DNA from: Paenibacillus tundrae
GTDB lineage: Bacteria > Bacillota > Bacilli > Paenibacillales > Paenibacillaceae
DNA: 64,000 nt
Reading direction: 5' to 3'
Assembly: GCF_036884255.1 (NCBI RefSeq)
Contig: NZ_CP145605.1
Span: 1,612,001 to 1,676,000, forward strand
Below the pieces are notes generated by a model, which saw only the letters and a program-made list of their open reading frames with translations, searched no databases and was not told where the DNA came from. Positions 18,363 through 27,232 of the stretch are shown here, one piece after another; position 1 is the first letter of the stretch, and every line of letters starts with the position of its first letter. A program made the translations under genes and the position numbers.

Positions 18363-20381
18363 TTGAAATTTGAAATGATACCCAAGGCTAGCCATGATCG
18401 ACCTGCAGCAAAATACTCCGAAACGCAAACCCGAGAGCGTGTACCGATCATACGTGAGAAATTATCTAGACTAGAAGACTCCACTGTTAAGGAAGCACTC
18501 GGATTACGGCGTAGAGTGAAGTTTAATGTCAAAGTAAAACGCGGAATTTATTATGCTTTTGATGCATCAGTGGTTATCGTGATGGTGTTACTGATTGGAT
18601 ACGTGTACATGGTGACCTATGGTGAACGCATGATTCGAAGTCATCCTGCCATAACCTCCAAGATATCCTCAACGACGATTCTGAACTCAGAGGGAGCAGA
18701 AATAACGAGGCTACTAGCTGGTACAAATGGCTATGCAACGCATGCCGACCTCAACGAAATGCCGAAAGTATTGAAGCAAGCTTTTCTAGCTACAGAGGAC
18801 AGACGCTTCTATAAGCATGATGGATTGGACTACATCGGTATTGGGAGAGCAGTGGTACAGGATGTAATTAACCTTGATCTAAGTCAGGGAGGAAGCTCCA
18901 TTACGCAGCAACTAGCGAGGAATCTGTATCTCAATGGAGACAAAACAATGGTTCGTAAAGTGAATGAAATGTCCATCGCCATAGCCTTAGAGAAGAAGTA
19001 TGCAAAGGATGACATTCTCGAATCGTATCTGAATCAGATTTACATGGGACAGGGGCTATACGGTGTAAAGGCAGCAGCATGGCGTTATTTTGGCATTAAG
19101 GATTTGCGTCAATTAGAGCTCTGGCAGGTCGCAACGCTAGCGGGAATTCCTAAAGGGCCATCCATCTATAATCCGATTGATAACGCAGGTTTATCTAAGG
19201 ATCGACGTGCGGTAGTGCTCACCCTTATGCATGAACAAGGAATAATTACGAGAAAACAAATGCAGGAAGCTCGCAAGGTGGATTATGTGCCTCCTGCTAC
19301 TACGGCTTCAATGAATTTGTCTGCACCCCAGCCTGCTTACGCCTCTGCTATAGATGCGGTCATACAGGAGGCCTCACAGTTAACTGGCAGAAGTGTCGCA
19401 GATATTCAATCAGCAGGCTGGGTCATACATACTGGATTGTACAGTCGTGCCCAGTTGGCGATGGAAGAGGAGTTTCGCCAATCTGCTCACTTCACAGATG
19501 ACCGTGCCGATGAACGGGTTCAGGCGAGCATGGTCATTATCGACCAACGAAATGGAGAAGTGAAAGCGATGATGGGTGGACGCAACCCTCGAAGAGGTGA
19601 CATGAACCGAGCCACGAGAGATGCCCGGCAGCCTGGCTCGGCATTTAAACCTATTATTGCGTATGGGCCAGCGCTCGAATCGGGGAAATTCAATGCAAAT
19701 AGTATTTTACAGGATAAACGGGTGCGATATGGCAACTATCAACCGAGTAATCTGGGAGGACGTTATCAAGGTTCAATTACCATGACTGAAGCACTCCGGA
19801 AGTCAGTTAATGCACCAGCAGTATGGTTGCTAAATGAGACCGGAATGCAGCGTGCCCAGCAGTTTGCTGCGCATTTGGGGATTGAGCTTGGTCAAGAGGA
19901 TCTTCACTTGTCGAGTGCTCTAGGGGGATTGCATCAAGGGGTGTCTCCTCTGAAAATGGCTCAGGCGTATACCGTATTTGCGAACCAAGGAAGATTCAAT
20001 ACCGCGCATCTCATTCGAGAGATTACCGATGCACAGGGACGGAACATTTATGTGCGTAAGGCAGAGAATGAGCAGGTCATTTCTCCCAATACAGCCCGTG
20101 TTATGACCGCTATGCTACAGAATGTAGTCAATCATGGCACAGGAGGCAAGGCGCAATTACATGGATATCAGGTGGCGGGCAAAACAGGTACAACCCAGGC
20201 TGCATTGCCTGGCGTGAAGAAAGAGGCGAATCGGGATCTATGGTTTGTAGGTTATACGAACAAGTGGACTGCGGCAGTGTGGATGGGGTTCGATTATACG
20301 GATGCGGAACATTATATGCTAGCAAACAGCGGAGCAGCGGCGAATTTGTTTGCATCGGTCATGAGGCGTGCGTTGCCATAG
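18363..20381 (+). CDS. Class A penicillin-binding protein (transglycosylase/transpeptidase)
   Basis: This bifunctional peptidoglycan synthase of about 672 residues has one N-terminal membrane anchor, a GT51 transglycosylase domain (ATEDRRFYKHDG, GGSSITQQLARN) and a transpeptidase domain with SAFKP (active Ser), SVNAP and KTGTT. It builds and cross-links glycan strands outside the membrane. TTG at 18363 is chosen as the start because AGGGGGA lies 7 bases upstream; an ATG at 18270 would overlap the previous gene by 91 bp and adds no conserved sequence. It forms an operon with the pseudo-kinase, next to a VanRS-like system, which suggests a wall-stress response. Confidence 0.93.
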   Translation: MKFEMIPKASHDRPAAKYSETQTRERVPIIREKLSRLEDSTVKEALGLRRRVKFNVKVKRGIYYAFDASVVIVMVLLIGYVYMVTYGERMIRSHPAITSKISSTTILNSEGAEITRLLAGTNGYATHADLNEMPKVLKQAFLATEDRRFYKHDGLDYIGIGRAVVQDVINLDLSQGGSSITQQLARNLYLNGDKTMVRKVNEMSIAIALEKKYAKDDILESYLNQIYMGQGLYGVKAAAWRYFGIKDLRQLELWQVATLAGIPKGPSIYNPIDNAGLSKDRRAVVLTLMHEQGIITRKQMQEARKVDYVPPATTASMNLSAPQPAYASAIDAVIQEASQLTGRSVADIQSAGWVIHTGLYSRAQLAMEEEFRQSAHFTDDRADERVQASMVIIDQRNGEVKAMMGGRNPRRGDMNRATRDARQPGSAFKPIIAYGPALESGKFNANSILQDKRVRYGNYQPSNLGGRYQGSITMTEALRKSVNAPAVWLLNETGMQRAQQFAAHLGIELGQEDLHLSSALGGLHQGVSPLKMAQAYTVFANQGRFNTAHLIREITDAQGRNIYVRKAENEQVISPNTARVMTAMLQNVVNHGTGGKAQLHGYQVAGKTGTTQAALPGVKKEANRDLWFVGYTNKWTAAVWMGFDYTDAEHYMLANSGAAANLFASVMRRALP

Positions 20382-20391
20382 CCAAAAATGC

Positions 20392-20620
20392 GAAGAGGTG
20401 AAGAAGTTCTCTGGAAGAAAGTGACTTCCCGAGAATTGCTTCGTCTGAAAGTATTGGAGCAGAAAGTTACATCAGTAGCATCAGTAGCATAAGCTTTGCC
20501 TGTATCCCCGAAATTCATCTGTGTAGGCTTAAAAGTGCATGTTCATAAGTGAACTTGTTGAACGGCCTTTAAATCTAAACTATAGGGATAACAGGCGACA
20601 TTTACGAGATCAATATATAC
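20392..20620 (+). repeat. Intergenic dispersed repeat, second family, copy 2
   Basis: A diverged relative of the repeat at 17,332-17,515, sharing ordered blocks such as CAGAAAGTTACATC, GCATAAGCT and GGGATAACAG. It lies just after the PBP gene. Confidence 0.4.
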
Positions 20621-20701
20621 GAAGTGTTGCGTAGTTATGTTCCTGGGTTTTTATTTTAACTAATCTAACCTGACTAGGTTGTTGCTACTACGTTGATGTA
20701 G

Positions 20702-21160
20702 TTAGGTTTTGGATCGGAATAAATGAGGTGTACGTCGAATCATCTGATTCAGCACCTCGGACAATACAAGTCCAACGGCGATGGCGCCGGATAACATGAG
20801 TGCTTTGGCGGCAAGCTCTACGGCGGCATTATAATCATTTTGCACAAAGCTACGCATCGCATTGTAGGCCAGTCCACCTGGAACGAGGGGAATAATACCG
20901 GCTACGCTGAAAATAATGACAGGTGAACGGAACATCCGGGAGAATAACTGGCTGATCACACCAACTGCAATCGTGGCAGCAAGCGTAGCAGGAACTGCAT
21001 CGGCTGCATACTCCAGCACTACATAGATGATCCAACCAATCATGCCAACAAAACCGCCGTGTAACAACATCCGGCGCGGGGCGTTGAAGATAATTCCGAA
21101 CGCTGCCGAAGCAACAAAGCTGGTCAGGGCTTGTTCTATAAAATGAAGCATCATCTGCAC
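20702..21160 (-). CDS. Threonine/serine exporter, ThrE C-terminal half (DUF3815)
   Basis: This 152-residue polytopic membrane protein has four to five hydrophobic helices and the motif GIIPLVPGGLAYNAM, characteristic of the DUF3815/YjjB half of ThrE-type exporters. In the split form two small proteins together make the transporter. It follows its partner with a 9-bp gap. The substrate of this copy is not shown by the sequence. Confidence 0.87.
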   Translation of the reverse strand: MQMMLHFIEQALTSFVASAAFGIIFNAPRRMLLHGGFVGMIGWIIYVVLEYAADAVPATLAATIAVGVISQLFSRMFRSPVIIFSVAGIIPLVPGGLAYNAMRSFVQNDYNAAVELAAKALMLSGAIAVGLVLSEVLNQMIRRTPHLFRSKT

Positions 21161-21169
21161 TCCTTCGTC

Positions 21170-21997
21170 TTACATAAAAAGTGAAAATACAACAGCTATA
21201 CCTGTGCCGATGGCAAACGCGGTTAGAAATGCCTCGGCTCCCTTAGATAACCCAGACACGAGATGACCTGCCATCAAATCCCGCACAGCATTGGTAATAA
21301 GCAGTCCTGGTACGAGCGGCATGACAGAACCGATGATGATTTTGTCCAGCTCGTGGCCTAATCCAAGATAGACCAGCAGAAATGCGAATATACCGATCAC
21401 AAATGAAGCTGTTAGCTCGGCAAAGAATTTGACAAGCACCAGGCGGTGAAAGGCGATCACTGCTGCATAACCGGTGCCACCACAGATCAGTGCCGGGATA
21501 AAGTCACCCCAACCTCCGCCAAACATAATCGTAAAACAGCCACTAGACAATGCAGCAGCCGTAAGCTGCACAGCAAAGGAGTAGGAGGAAGGCTGTCCTT
21601 CGATTTGTTGTAACAACCCGTAGGCATCGATGGCAGATAACTCACCTTGTCCAATTCGCCTTGATATGGCATTCACCTCGGATACCTTGTGCAGATCCGT
21701 TGTTCGTTCGGAGATGCGAATGAGTTTTGCCGGTTCGGTCGCATCCACTGAGAAAAAAATGCCTGTAGGCACAACATAACTATGCGAATGGGGTAATCCA
21801 AGCGCTGCAGCCATACGTTTCATCGTATCTTCTACACGGTAAGTTTCTCCGCCGCTCTGCAGCATAATTTTTCCTGCGAGCAGACATGTAGCAATCACGC
21901 GCGATTGTTCTGAATTTGTCGTACTATTTCCCGCCATTTCTGTCTCAGGCTGAGGGATGGGGGGAGGGTCATGCGGTATGTATTCCAACCGGATCAT
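21170..21997 (-). CDS. Threonine/serine exporter, ThrE N-terminal half (DUF1212)
   Basis: This 275-residue protein has a cytoplasmic N-terminal region (about 30-130, including MLQSGGETYRVEDTM, typical of DUF1212/YjjP) and five membrane helices with MPLVPGLLITNAVRDL. With the adjacent DUF3815 protein it should form a complete ThrE-type amino-acid or metabolite exporter. The first 25 residues are Pro-rich and poorly conserved, so the true start could be downstream. Confidence 0.87.
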   Translation of the reverse strand: MIRLEYIPHDPPPIPQPETEMAGNSTTNSEQSRVIATCLLAGKIMLQSGGETYRVEDTMKRMAAALGLPHSHSYVVPTGIFFSVDATEPAKLIRISERTTDLHKVSEVNAISRRIGQGELSAIDAYGLLQQIEGQPSSYSFAVQLTAAALSSGCFTIMFGGGWGDFIPALICGGTGYAAVIAFHRLVLVKFFAELTASFVIGIFAFLLVYLGLGHELDKIIIGSVMPLVPGLLITNAVRDLMAGHLVSGLSKGAEAFLTAFAIGTGIAVVFSLFM

Positions 21998-22132
21998 ACT
22001 CCGTTTCTTATAAGATAGGGCTTAAGCCGACACCATTGTATCATATTTCACACGAGAGAACGGAAACATACTGTACGAATGGGTGAACACCTATATAAGC
22101 GACACGAATTAACACGATATACCTAATGGAAA

Positions 22133-22168
22133 GGCTCCGCTTCAAACCCGTAGGGCCGAAACGGAGCC
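22133..22168 (-). terminator. Hairpin downstream of 22195-22500
   Basis: GGCTCCG and CGGAGCC pair around an inner CCC/GGG stem. On the reverse strand it is followed by a short T-containing stretch. It probably terminates the small gene to its right. Confidence 0.55.
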
Positions 22169-22194
22169 ATGTCAAACTTAAAAATGAATTCAAA

Positions 22195-22500
22195 CTACAT
22201 CAACAAAGTAATGACCAACAGCTCATACAGCACTAATGGCAAAATCGTTGGTCCAAACAAAGCTCGCGGCTCAGGGTAGCCATGCATCGGCGTAACTTGA
22301 AGATATAGAATCCCCCGGTCTGCGCTAATGATAACTCCTTCCCATACCTGACCATCGATATTCTGAACTTGGACTTTCTTGCCTATATGTTGCCGAGCTG
22401 TATGATGAATCATATTCCGCACGCTATGTACGGATTGAAGCATAGGTGTATTCGCCTGATAGACGACGCGTGTCGACGGTGTGGATGTAGACTCAGACAT
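22195..22500 (-). CDS. Small membrane-associated hypothetical protein
   Basis: This protein of about 101 residues has a central Sm-like beta segment (HIGKKVQVQNIDGQVWEGVI) and a hydrophobic C-terminal helix (PLVLYELLVITLLM). Similar small proteins with an RNA-binding-like barrel plus a membrane tail occur in Paenibacillus-type genomes, but I cannot assign a function. The ATG at 22500 is chosen because GGAAGGG stands ten bases upstream. Confidence 0.62.
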   Translation of the reverse strand: MSESTSTPSTRVVYQANTPMLQSVHSVRNMIHHTARQHIGKKVQVQNIDGQVWEGVIISADRGILYLQVTPMHGYPEPRALFGPTILPLVLYELLVITLLM

Positions 22501-22677
22501 GATGCACAACCCTTCCTTTGAATAAACTTCTTACTTCAAGGTATGCATCTGCCTATAAAAGGTGACTACACCAACACCATATCTATGAGTACTACTGAAG
22601 CTGGTTAAGCCGTAAATATTGAGCCTTACACCAATTTACTTCTTCCAAGTGAGTTGCCTAGATCACTTTAGTCTAGT

Positions 22678-23997
22678 CTATGGATTAACCGGAATATCAA
22701 CCGAGAACGGTGATTGACTTAATACCGGGTATGAGAATAACTCCATATCCAAAGCGCCTTGTGCAGAAGCACCATTCTTGATTGTGACAGACGCTTCAGC
22801 AACGGAAGGGCTCCATCCCAACTGGCTGACCTCGAATGATTTTCCCTTACGATCCTTAATATTGGTAAATGACAAACCTGAGTTGGCATTCTCCGAATCT
22901 GTAATATTGAAGTGCAGTATCATATCTTTACCTTTAATTTCTTTCTTAAGGAATTTCAAGTTCTTCGGACCACCCTCGATCTTACCCGATGTTGGGTCAA
23001 TCTGTATATTCAGTTTATCTTTGTCCACGGCTCTAATCCCAGACGCATGTAAGGTCAGTTTTTTTGGAATAGAGAAATACATACTTTCGAAGAAAGCAGA
23101 CATCCCATCCTCGGGAAGCGATGCTTCTTTTGTTGTCCATACTCTACCTTGCTCATCCACGAGCTGCAGATCACCAATGCCAAAGATCTTTTTGGTGTTC
23201 TTCGGGTCATAGGTCATGTCCAGCACAAGCCGAGTTGGATATAACGTAGCTTGGTTTACATTAATTTGCTGACCATCTACAACTAAGGTTTCGTTAACAG
23301 GGATAACCCTTTTCATGCCTTGGGTTAAGCTGTGATCGACGGGAAATGTAATTCTCCACTCGTTTGCGTCAGCTTCTTTGCTTTCTTTAAACACAACGGT
23401 TAAATCTTGTGGTGGTAAAGATTCGGTAAAGGATACATTAATCATATTCTCATAGATGTCTTCATCTGAAGTTGGATTAGGGTACGAATAACTAAATCCA
23501 ACGGGAAGATCCTTACCATCTTTATCAAGCAATTTGATGTCGTACATCAGATTTTTGGGATTTTGGATGCCTTTCATTGTGTAGAAAATAACCATACGTG
23601 ACTCATCCGTAATTACACCCTCGATGGTCACAGAAGTACCATTATGCTCGTCGGTTATACCCACCTTCTGTAATAGGGATTGATCGATCGCCATCATCAG
23701 CCCTTTATCCTGACGAATCAGACTCACAATGCTATCCATCCCAGGCAATTGCTCTACGAAGGAAGCAAAAGCAGGGGACACCCGGATACATCCGGTAAAA
23801 ATAAGAATGATTGCTGCGGCTGAAACGGAGCTCATCATCCAGCGCAATCGGGATTTACGCTGGCGTGTAGCTTTACGAATGCCAGCTTGCACAGCCTGCT
23901 GCGTGGTGGCTTCGGGTATGGACAGGGCATCATATTCTAATTTGCGACGATGTAGACGTTGTTCCAGATCTTCAATAGGTTTCATTTCATCAGACAT
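22678..23997 (-). CDS. DUF4179 membrane protein, probable anti-sigma factor
   Basis: This 439-residue protein has a cytoplasmic N-terminus of about 50 residues, one membrane segment (about 53-72, SAAAIILIFTG) and a large external domain matching DUF4179 (TDESRMVIFYTMKG, typical beta-rich repeats). It is encoded 1 bp after an ECF sigma factor. By position and topology it should hold the sigma factor at the membrane and release it on an external signal. Confidence 0.85.
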   Translation of the reverse strand: MSDEMKPIEDLEQRLHRRKLEYDALSIPEATTQQAVQAGIRKATRQRKSRLRWMMSSVSAAAIILIFTGCIRVSPAFASFVEQLPGMDSIVSLIRQDKGLMMAIDQSLLQKVGITDEHNGTSVTIEGVITDESRMVIFYTMKGIQNPKNLMYDIKLLDKDGKDLPVGFSYSYPNPTSDEDIYENMINVSFTESLPPQDLTVVFKESKEADANEWRITFPVDHSLTQGMKRVIPVNETLVVDGQQINVNQATLYPTRLVLDMTYDPKNTKKIFGIGDLQLVDEQGRVWTTKEASLPEDGMSAFFESMYFSIPKKLTLHASGIRAVDKDKLNIQIDPTSGKIEGGPKNLKFLKKEIKGKDMILHFNITDSENANSGLSFTNIKDRKGKSFEVSQLGWSPSVAEASVTIKNGASAQGALDMELFSYPVLSQSPFSVDIPVNP

Positions 23998-23998
23998 A

Positions 23999-24445
23999 TT
24001 ATGTATCTCCTTTCGTTCCTAGTTGATCACGGAGCTGTCCGAGTGCTCGATGCAATCGTGATTTTACGGTTCCGGTCGGAATGCCGAGAATCTCGGCAAC
24101 TTCTGTTAAGGGGAAACCTTCAAAATAACTCAGAATAATAATCTGTTTGCAATCTCGATCCAATGAAGATACAGCAGCAGCCAAGTCAGGGTCTTCAGGT
24201 TGATCCCAACTACTGGATTCCTGAATATCGGTGATCTGGCTGAATCGGCTTTTGCGTTTACGTTCATCGGCACAATAATTGAGGAGAATGCGAATTAACC
24301 AGGTGCCGAAGTAGGATGGTTCCTTTAACTTTTTGAGTTTGCGAAAGGCTCTATAGGTGGATTCCTGTATCGCTTCCAGTGCATCGGCTTCGTTATGCAG
24401 ATACGCATAGGCGATGCGATATAGTCGGTTCTGATGCATCTCCAT
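23999..24445 (-). CDS. ECF-type RNA polymerase sigma factor (5' end out of frame)
   Basis: Region 2 (NRLYRIAYAYLHNEADALEAIQE) and region 4 (EVAEILGIPTGTVKSRLHRAL) of a sigma-70 ECF factor are clear over 148 residues. Homologous coding continues upstream in the same frame as DPAELTVAAQQGDAEAFAALM, but no start codon lies between that and an in-frame stop. An excellent ribosome binding site AAGGAGGAG at 24512-24520 is followed by an ATG (24509-24507) that meets TGA at once. A 1-2 base indel near 24505 would explain this. The gene may therefore be translated poorly, or the assembly carries an error. Coordinates give the part from the first in-frame ATG. Confidence 0.85.
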   Translation of the reverse strand: MEMHQNRLYRIAYAYLHNEADALEAIQESTYRAFRKLKKLKEPSYFGTWLIRILLNYCADERKRKSRFSQITDIQESSSWDQPEDPDLAAAVSSLDRDCKQIIILSYFEGFPLTEVAEILGIPTGTVKSRLHRALGQLRDQLGTKGDT

Positions 24446-24622
24446 TAAGGCTGCAAAAGCTTCGGCATCCCCTTGTTGTGCGGCAACAGTAAGCTCGGCA
24501 GGGTCACATGGCTCCTCCTTTCGTGGATGTGTTGCGTATTAGACGGCGCAGCTCGCCAAACGGTTCTTGAATTTCCCCAAAAAATATAATATTTTTTGAT
24601 TGAGCCGTTCCCTCAAAATAAA

Positions 24623-24666
24623 TAACCGCCAAACTCCATGATACAGCTAAGGAGCCTAGCGGTTAA
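24623..24666 (-). terminator. Terminator of the ankyrin gene
   Basis: TAACCGC and GCGGTTA pair, with an inner CTCC/GGAG, and on the reverse strand run into TTATTTATTTT. Confidence 0.65.
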
Positions 24667-24692
24667 ACGTTTTCAGCATATGTGAGTGAGCA

Positions 24693-25217
24693 TTAGGACT
24701 TGGCTTCAAGGGCATCTCTCAGACATTGGGCTGCCAAGTGATTCTCTCTTTCAAGTGCAATATCCAGCGCAGTCTGTCCTGAATTGGACAGAGCTGATGG
24801 ATCAGCGCCATGCTGTAAAAGAAGCTCAATCAATTCAGCTTGATCAGTATGGAATGCAGCCGTATGAAGAGCGTTCTGACCATCGCTATCAAGAATGTTC
24901 GTGGCTGCGCCGTGTTCTAACAATAAGCGCACAACCTCCATCGAGCGTTCACCTGCAAGTGCGGCATGCAGCGCAGTATTGGACGGGATAAATGAGATTT
25001 TTGAATGAGAAACGGCATTAACATCGGCTCCCTGTGCTAGTAGAATACGCACCGCTTCGGATTGTCCATAATGCGCAGCGTACCCAAGCGGGGTGAGGCC
25101 ATCACTGTTTTCCGTATTGACGAGATCAGGCAGAGAGGCGAGTAATGTTTTTATTTTTACGATATCCCCGTTCTGACTAGCTTTGAATAGTTCGTTAATC
25201 TGTTCTTCATGAGCCAA
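24693..25217 (-). CDS. Ankyrin-repeat protein
   Basis: This 174-residue cytoplasmic protein consists of about four to five ankyrin repeats (DGLTPLGYAAHYGQ, NTALHAALAGE, GQNALHTAAFHTD, GQTALDIALERE). Ankyrin stacks mediate protein-protein contacts, and no catalytic domain is attached. It lies 15 bp after the GNAT-Nudix gene on the same strand and is probably co-transcribed. Confidence 0.9.
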   Translation of the reverse strand: MAHEEQINELFKASQNGDIVKIKTLLASLPDLVNTENSDGLTPLGYAAHYGQSEAVRILLAQGADVNAVSHSKISFIPSNTALHAALAGERSMEVVRLLLEHGAATNILDSDGQNALHTAAFHTDQAELIELLLQHGADPSALSNSGQTALDIALERENHLAAQCLRDALEAKS

Positions 25218-25232
25218 GTGGCAGACCTCCAG

Positions 25233-26342
25233 TCATTCTCCGAAATACATTTTCTTCACAGCATCAAGACCAGGAACAGCGAAGCAAGCGAGTGGAGATG
25301 GTAGATCATCCAATGGGAACCACCCGATCTCACCGATGGCTCCGCCTTCTTCTAGATTCCGAGCGACACCCCCAATAATCCGTGTGGAGTAGAGAAGAGA
25401 AATCCAATGCTCCTGCTGGTCGGGCTGAATCGTCTCTGCTGTGCAGAGCAACCGGTCGATGGAGATATCTAGATTGACTTCTTCCTTGATCTCCCGAATA
25501 ACTGCTGTTTCAGCAGACTCGTAAGGGTCGATTTTACCTCCGGGTATGCTCCAGGTGAATTGCTCTGGTTCACGGTTGCGCCAGACAAGTAGTACTTCTC
25601 TACGATCATTAACAATGACCGCACCTACGCCAATGCGAGGTTGAACAGAAGTGTTCTCACTGGTCGTGGACTGGGACTCAGATGCAGCACCGGAACCAGA
25701 AGTAGAGACTGAGGCGGCGTGTTGAAATTGATCTATGTTAACTGACGTTTTGTTTGAGACATTCGTACGAGTAGATTGAAAAGATAGAGGCGATTCTGTC
25801 TGCTTCGACCATTCCTCTGCAAGGATACTCATAGAGATGAGGTCATAGTGCCTTCCATCTCGTAATACGGCTGAACGCTGACGTCCTTCTACCTGAAACC
25901 CAGCTTTGAGGTACGCCTGCATCGCAGTCTCGTTATATTCGATGACTTCCAGTGCAATTCGGTTCAAATTCAATTCATGAAATCCATAGCGCATAATCAG
26001 GGCAAGCGCATCACTACCGTAGCCTTTGCCACGATCCTTTTCATCACCAATAGCAATGGCCAGACGCGCGGAGCGGTTATTCCATTCGATCCGGTAGAGA
26101 GCGGTGAAGCCAATATATCGATTGTCCTCTAGTGTACGCAAGGCAAACTCAAATCCATTATCTCTGCGGACAGAAGAAGAACCTGTTTCATCCGGCGTTA
26201 GCGGTACTGCAATGTCCGTATCTAGATTACGTAGATATCCATAATCGTCTGTGAAACGGGATAATCGCATACAATCTTCCGGACAGGGTGCTGCGAGCCG
26301 AACCTTGGAGCCTTGAAAATGATTGAAATGAAGTGGAGCCAT
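25233..26342 (-). CDS. GNAT acetyltransferase-Nudix hydrolase fusion
   Basis: This 369-residue fusion has a RimJ/RimL-type GNAT domain at about 10-175 (GDEKDRGKGYGSDAL acetyl-CoA loop, NLNRIALEV). A Ser/Thr-rich linker follows at about 176-232, then a Nudix domain with the box GGKIDPYESAETAVIREIKEE near 268-288. The first half should acetylate an amine and the second should hydrolyse a nucleoside diphosphate-linked compound. Both active motifs look intact. The linker suggests two independent domains joined in one gene. Substrates are unknown. Confidence 0.87.
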   Translation of the reverse strand: MAPLHFNHFQGSKVRLAAPCPEDCMRLSRFTDDYGYLRNLDTDIAVPLTPDETGSSSVRRDNGFEFALRTLEDNRYIGFTALYRIEWNNRSARLAIAIGDEKDRGKGYGSDALALIMRYGFHELNLNRIALEVIEYNETAMQAYLKAGFQVEGRQRSAVLRDGRHYDLISMSILAEEWSKQTESPLSFQSTRTNVSNKTSVNIDQFQHAASVSTSGSGAASESQSTTSENTSVQPRIGVGAVIVNDRREVLLVWRNREPEQFTWSIPGGKIDPYESAETAVIREIKEEVNLDISIDRLLCTAETIQPDQQEHWISLLYSTRIIGGVARNLEEGGAIGEIGWFPLDDLPSPLACFAVPGLDAVKKMYFGE

Positions 26343-26502
26343 GTTGCACCTCTTTTATCGATATGAAATCGTTCATTAATTATCATTATACTACGAATGA
26401 GCCCAGATCCGAAAAAGGGAATACCTGATTCACAATTCAATCCCATACGCCGTTCATGAAGCGATGATGTGCTTGTTCGCGGTTATGTATTTACAATCTC
26501 AA

Positions 26503-26527
26503 TAAAAAAAGCAGCCTACAGGCTGCA
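26503..26527 (-). terminator. Terminator of the flgB homologue
   Basis: GCAGCC TACA GGCTGC, followed on the reverse strand by seven T. Confidence 0.85.
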
Positions 26528-26537
26528 GTGTCGTGCA

Positions 26538-26945
26538 TTATTTTAGATCATTTAGAAGATTCTTTATCTTTTTGTAGTGTCCACTTACTCGATCGACCAT
26601 GTAATTGTACATCAATTGATTCTCCGCAAGATTCGACATTTCTTTGTCAATGTCAACGTTATTGCCGTTGTTGTTCATCGATGTGTTGTTGTCTTCTACA
26701 ATGCGGTAGGGTACGACAGGACCAGGAGTACTCACTGGAAAATGCTTCGGATGAGTCCGGTGTAAATCCAGATTATCTGTCTTGCCTTGCTCAACGATGC
26801 GTCTGAGTTCTTCTTGGAACTCTACCGACTTCTTCTTATAGTTCGGTGTATCCGCATTGGCAATGTTGTTAGCAGTTACATTATGCCGGGTAGTTAATAC
26901 TTGTAACAGCGATTCGTTACGCTTGGAAGTGTTTGTTTCGATCAC
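26538..26945 (-). CDS. flgB: Flagellar basal-body rod protein FlgB homologue
   Basis: This 135-residue protein has the FlgB/FlgC-type N-terminus (NVTANNIANADTPNYKKK) and the C-terminal helix ENQLMYNYMVDRVSGHYKKI. FlgB forms the proximal rod of the flagellum. Here it stands alone with its own terminator instead of heading a flgB-flgC-fliE operon, so it may be a second copy. The start is GTG with AAGGAG upstream. Confidence 0.85.
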   Translation of the reverse strand: MIETNTSKRNESLLQVLTTRHNVTANNIANADTPNYKKKSVEFQEELRRIVEQGKTDNLDLHRTHPKHFPVSTPGPVVPYRIVEDNNTSMNNNGNNVDIDKEMSNLAENQLMYNYMVDRVSGHYKKIKNLLNDLK

Positions 26946-27024
26946 GGCTCATTCTCCTTCACTGCAAAGTAATACCGTTACTCCTATAATAAGAAAATAT
27001 GTTGCATCATGTCAACAAATGACG

Positions 27025-27091
27025 AAAAGACAAACATATACCGAAGGCTCTCATGAAGCGAAGAACCTTACGGAATTATTGTTTGTCTTTT
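27025..27091 (-). terminator. Long hairpin between speD and flgB
   Basis: AAAAGACAAACA pairs perfectly with TGTTTGTCTTTT over 12 bp, with a partial inner CCGAAGG/CCTTACGG stem. It lies about 140 bp after speD and could act as its terminator, although the following T-run is short. Confidence 0.45.
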
Positions 27092-27232
27092 AACATCATC
27101 TTCATCTTGTGTTATTGGTGACATATCACGTTAATCGTAAAGATGCAATGAGTATCGTACTCTGCAAGAAGTGAAGGTTTCAATAAGAGGGCATCGCCTC
27201 ATGACAAAGGTGTCAGTTACCTTCAAGGTCGA

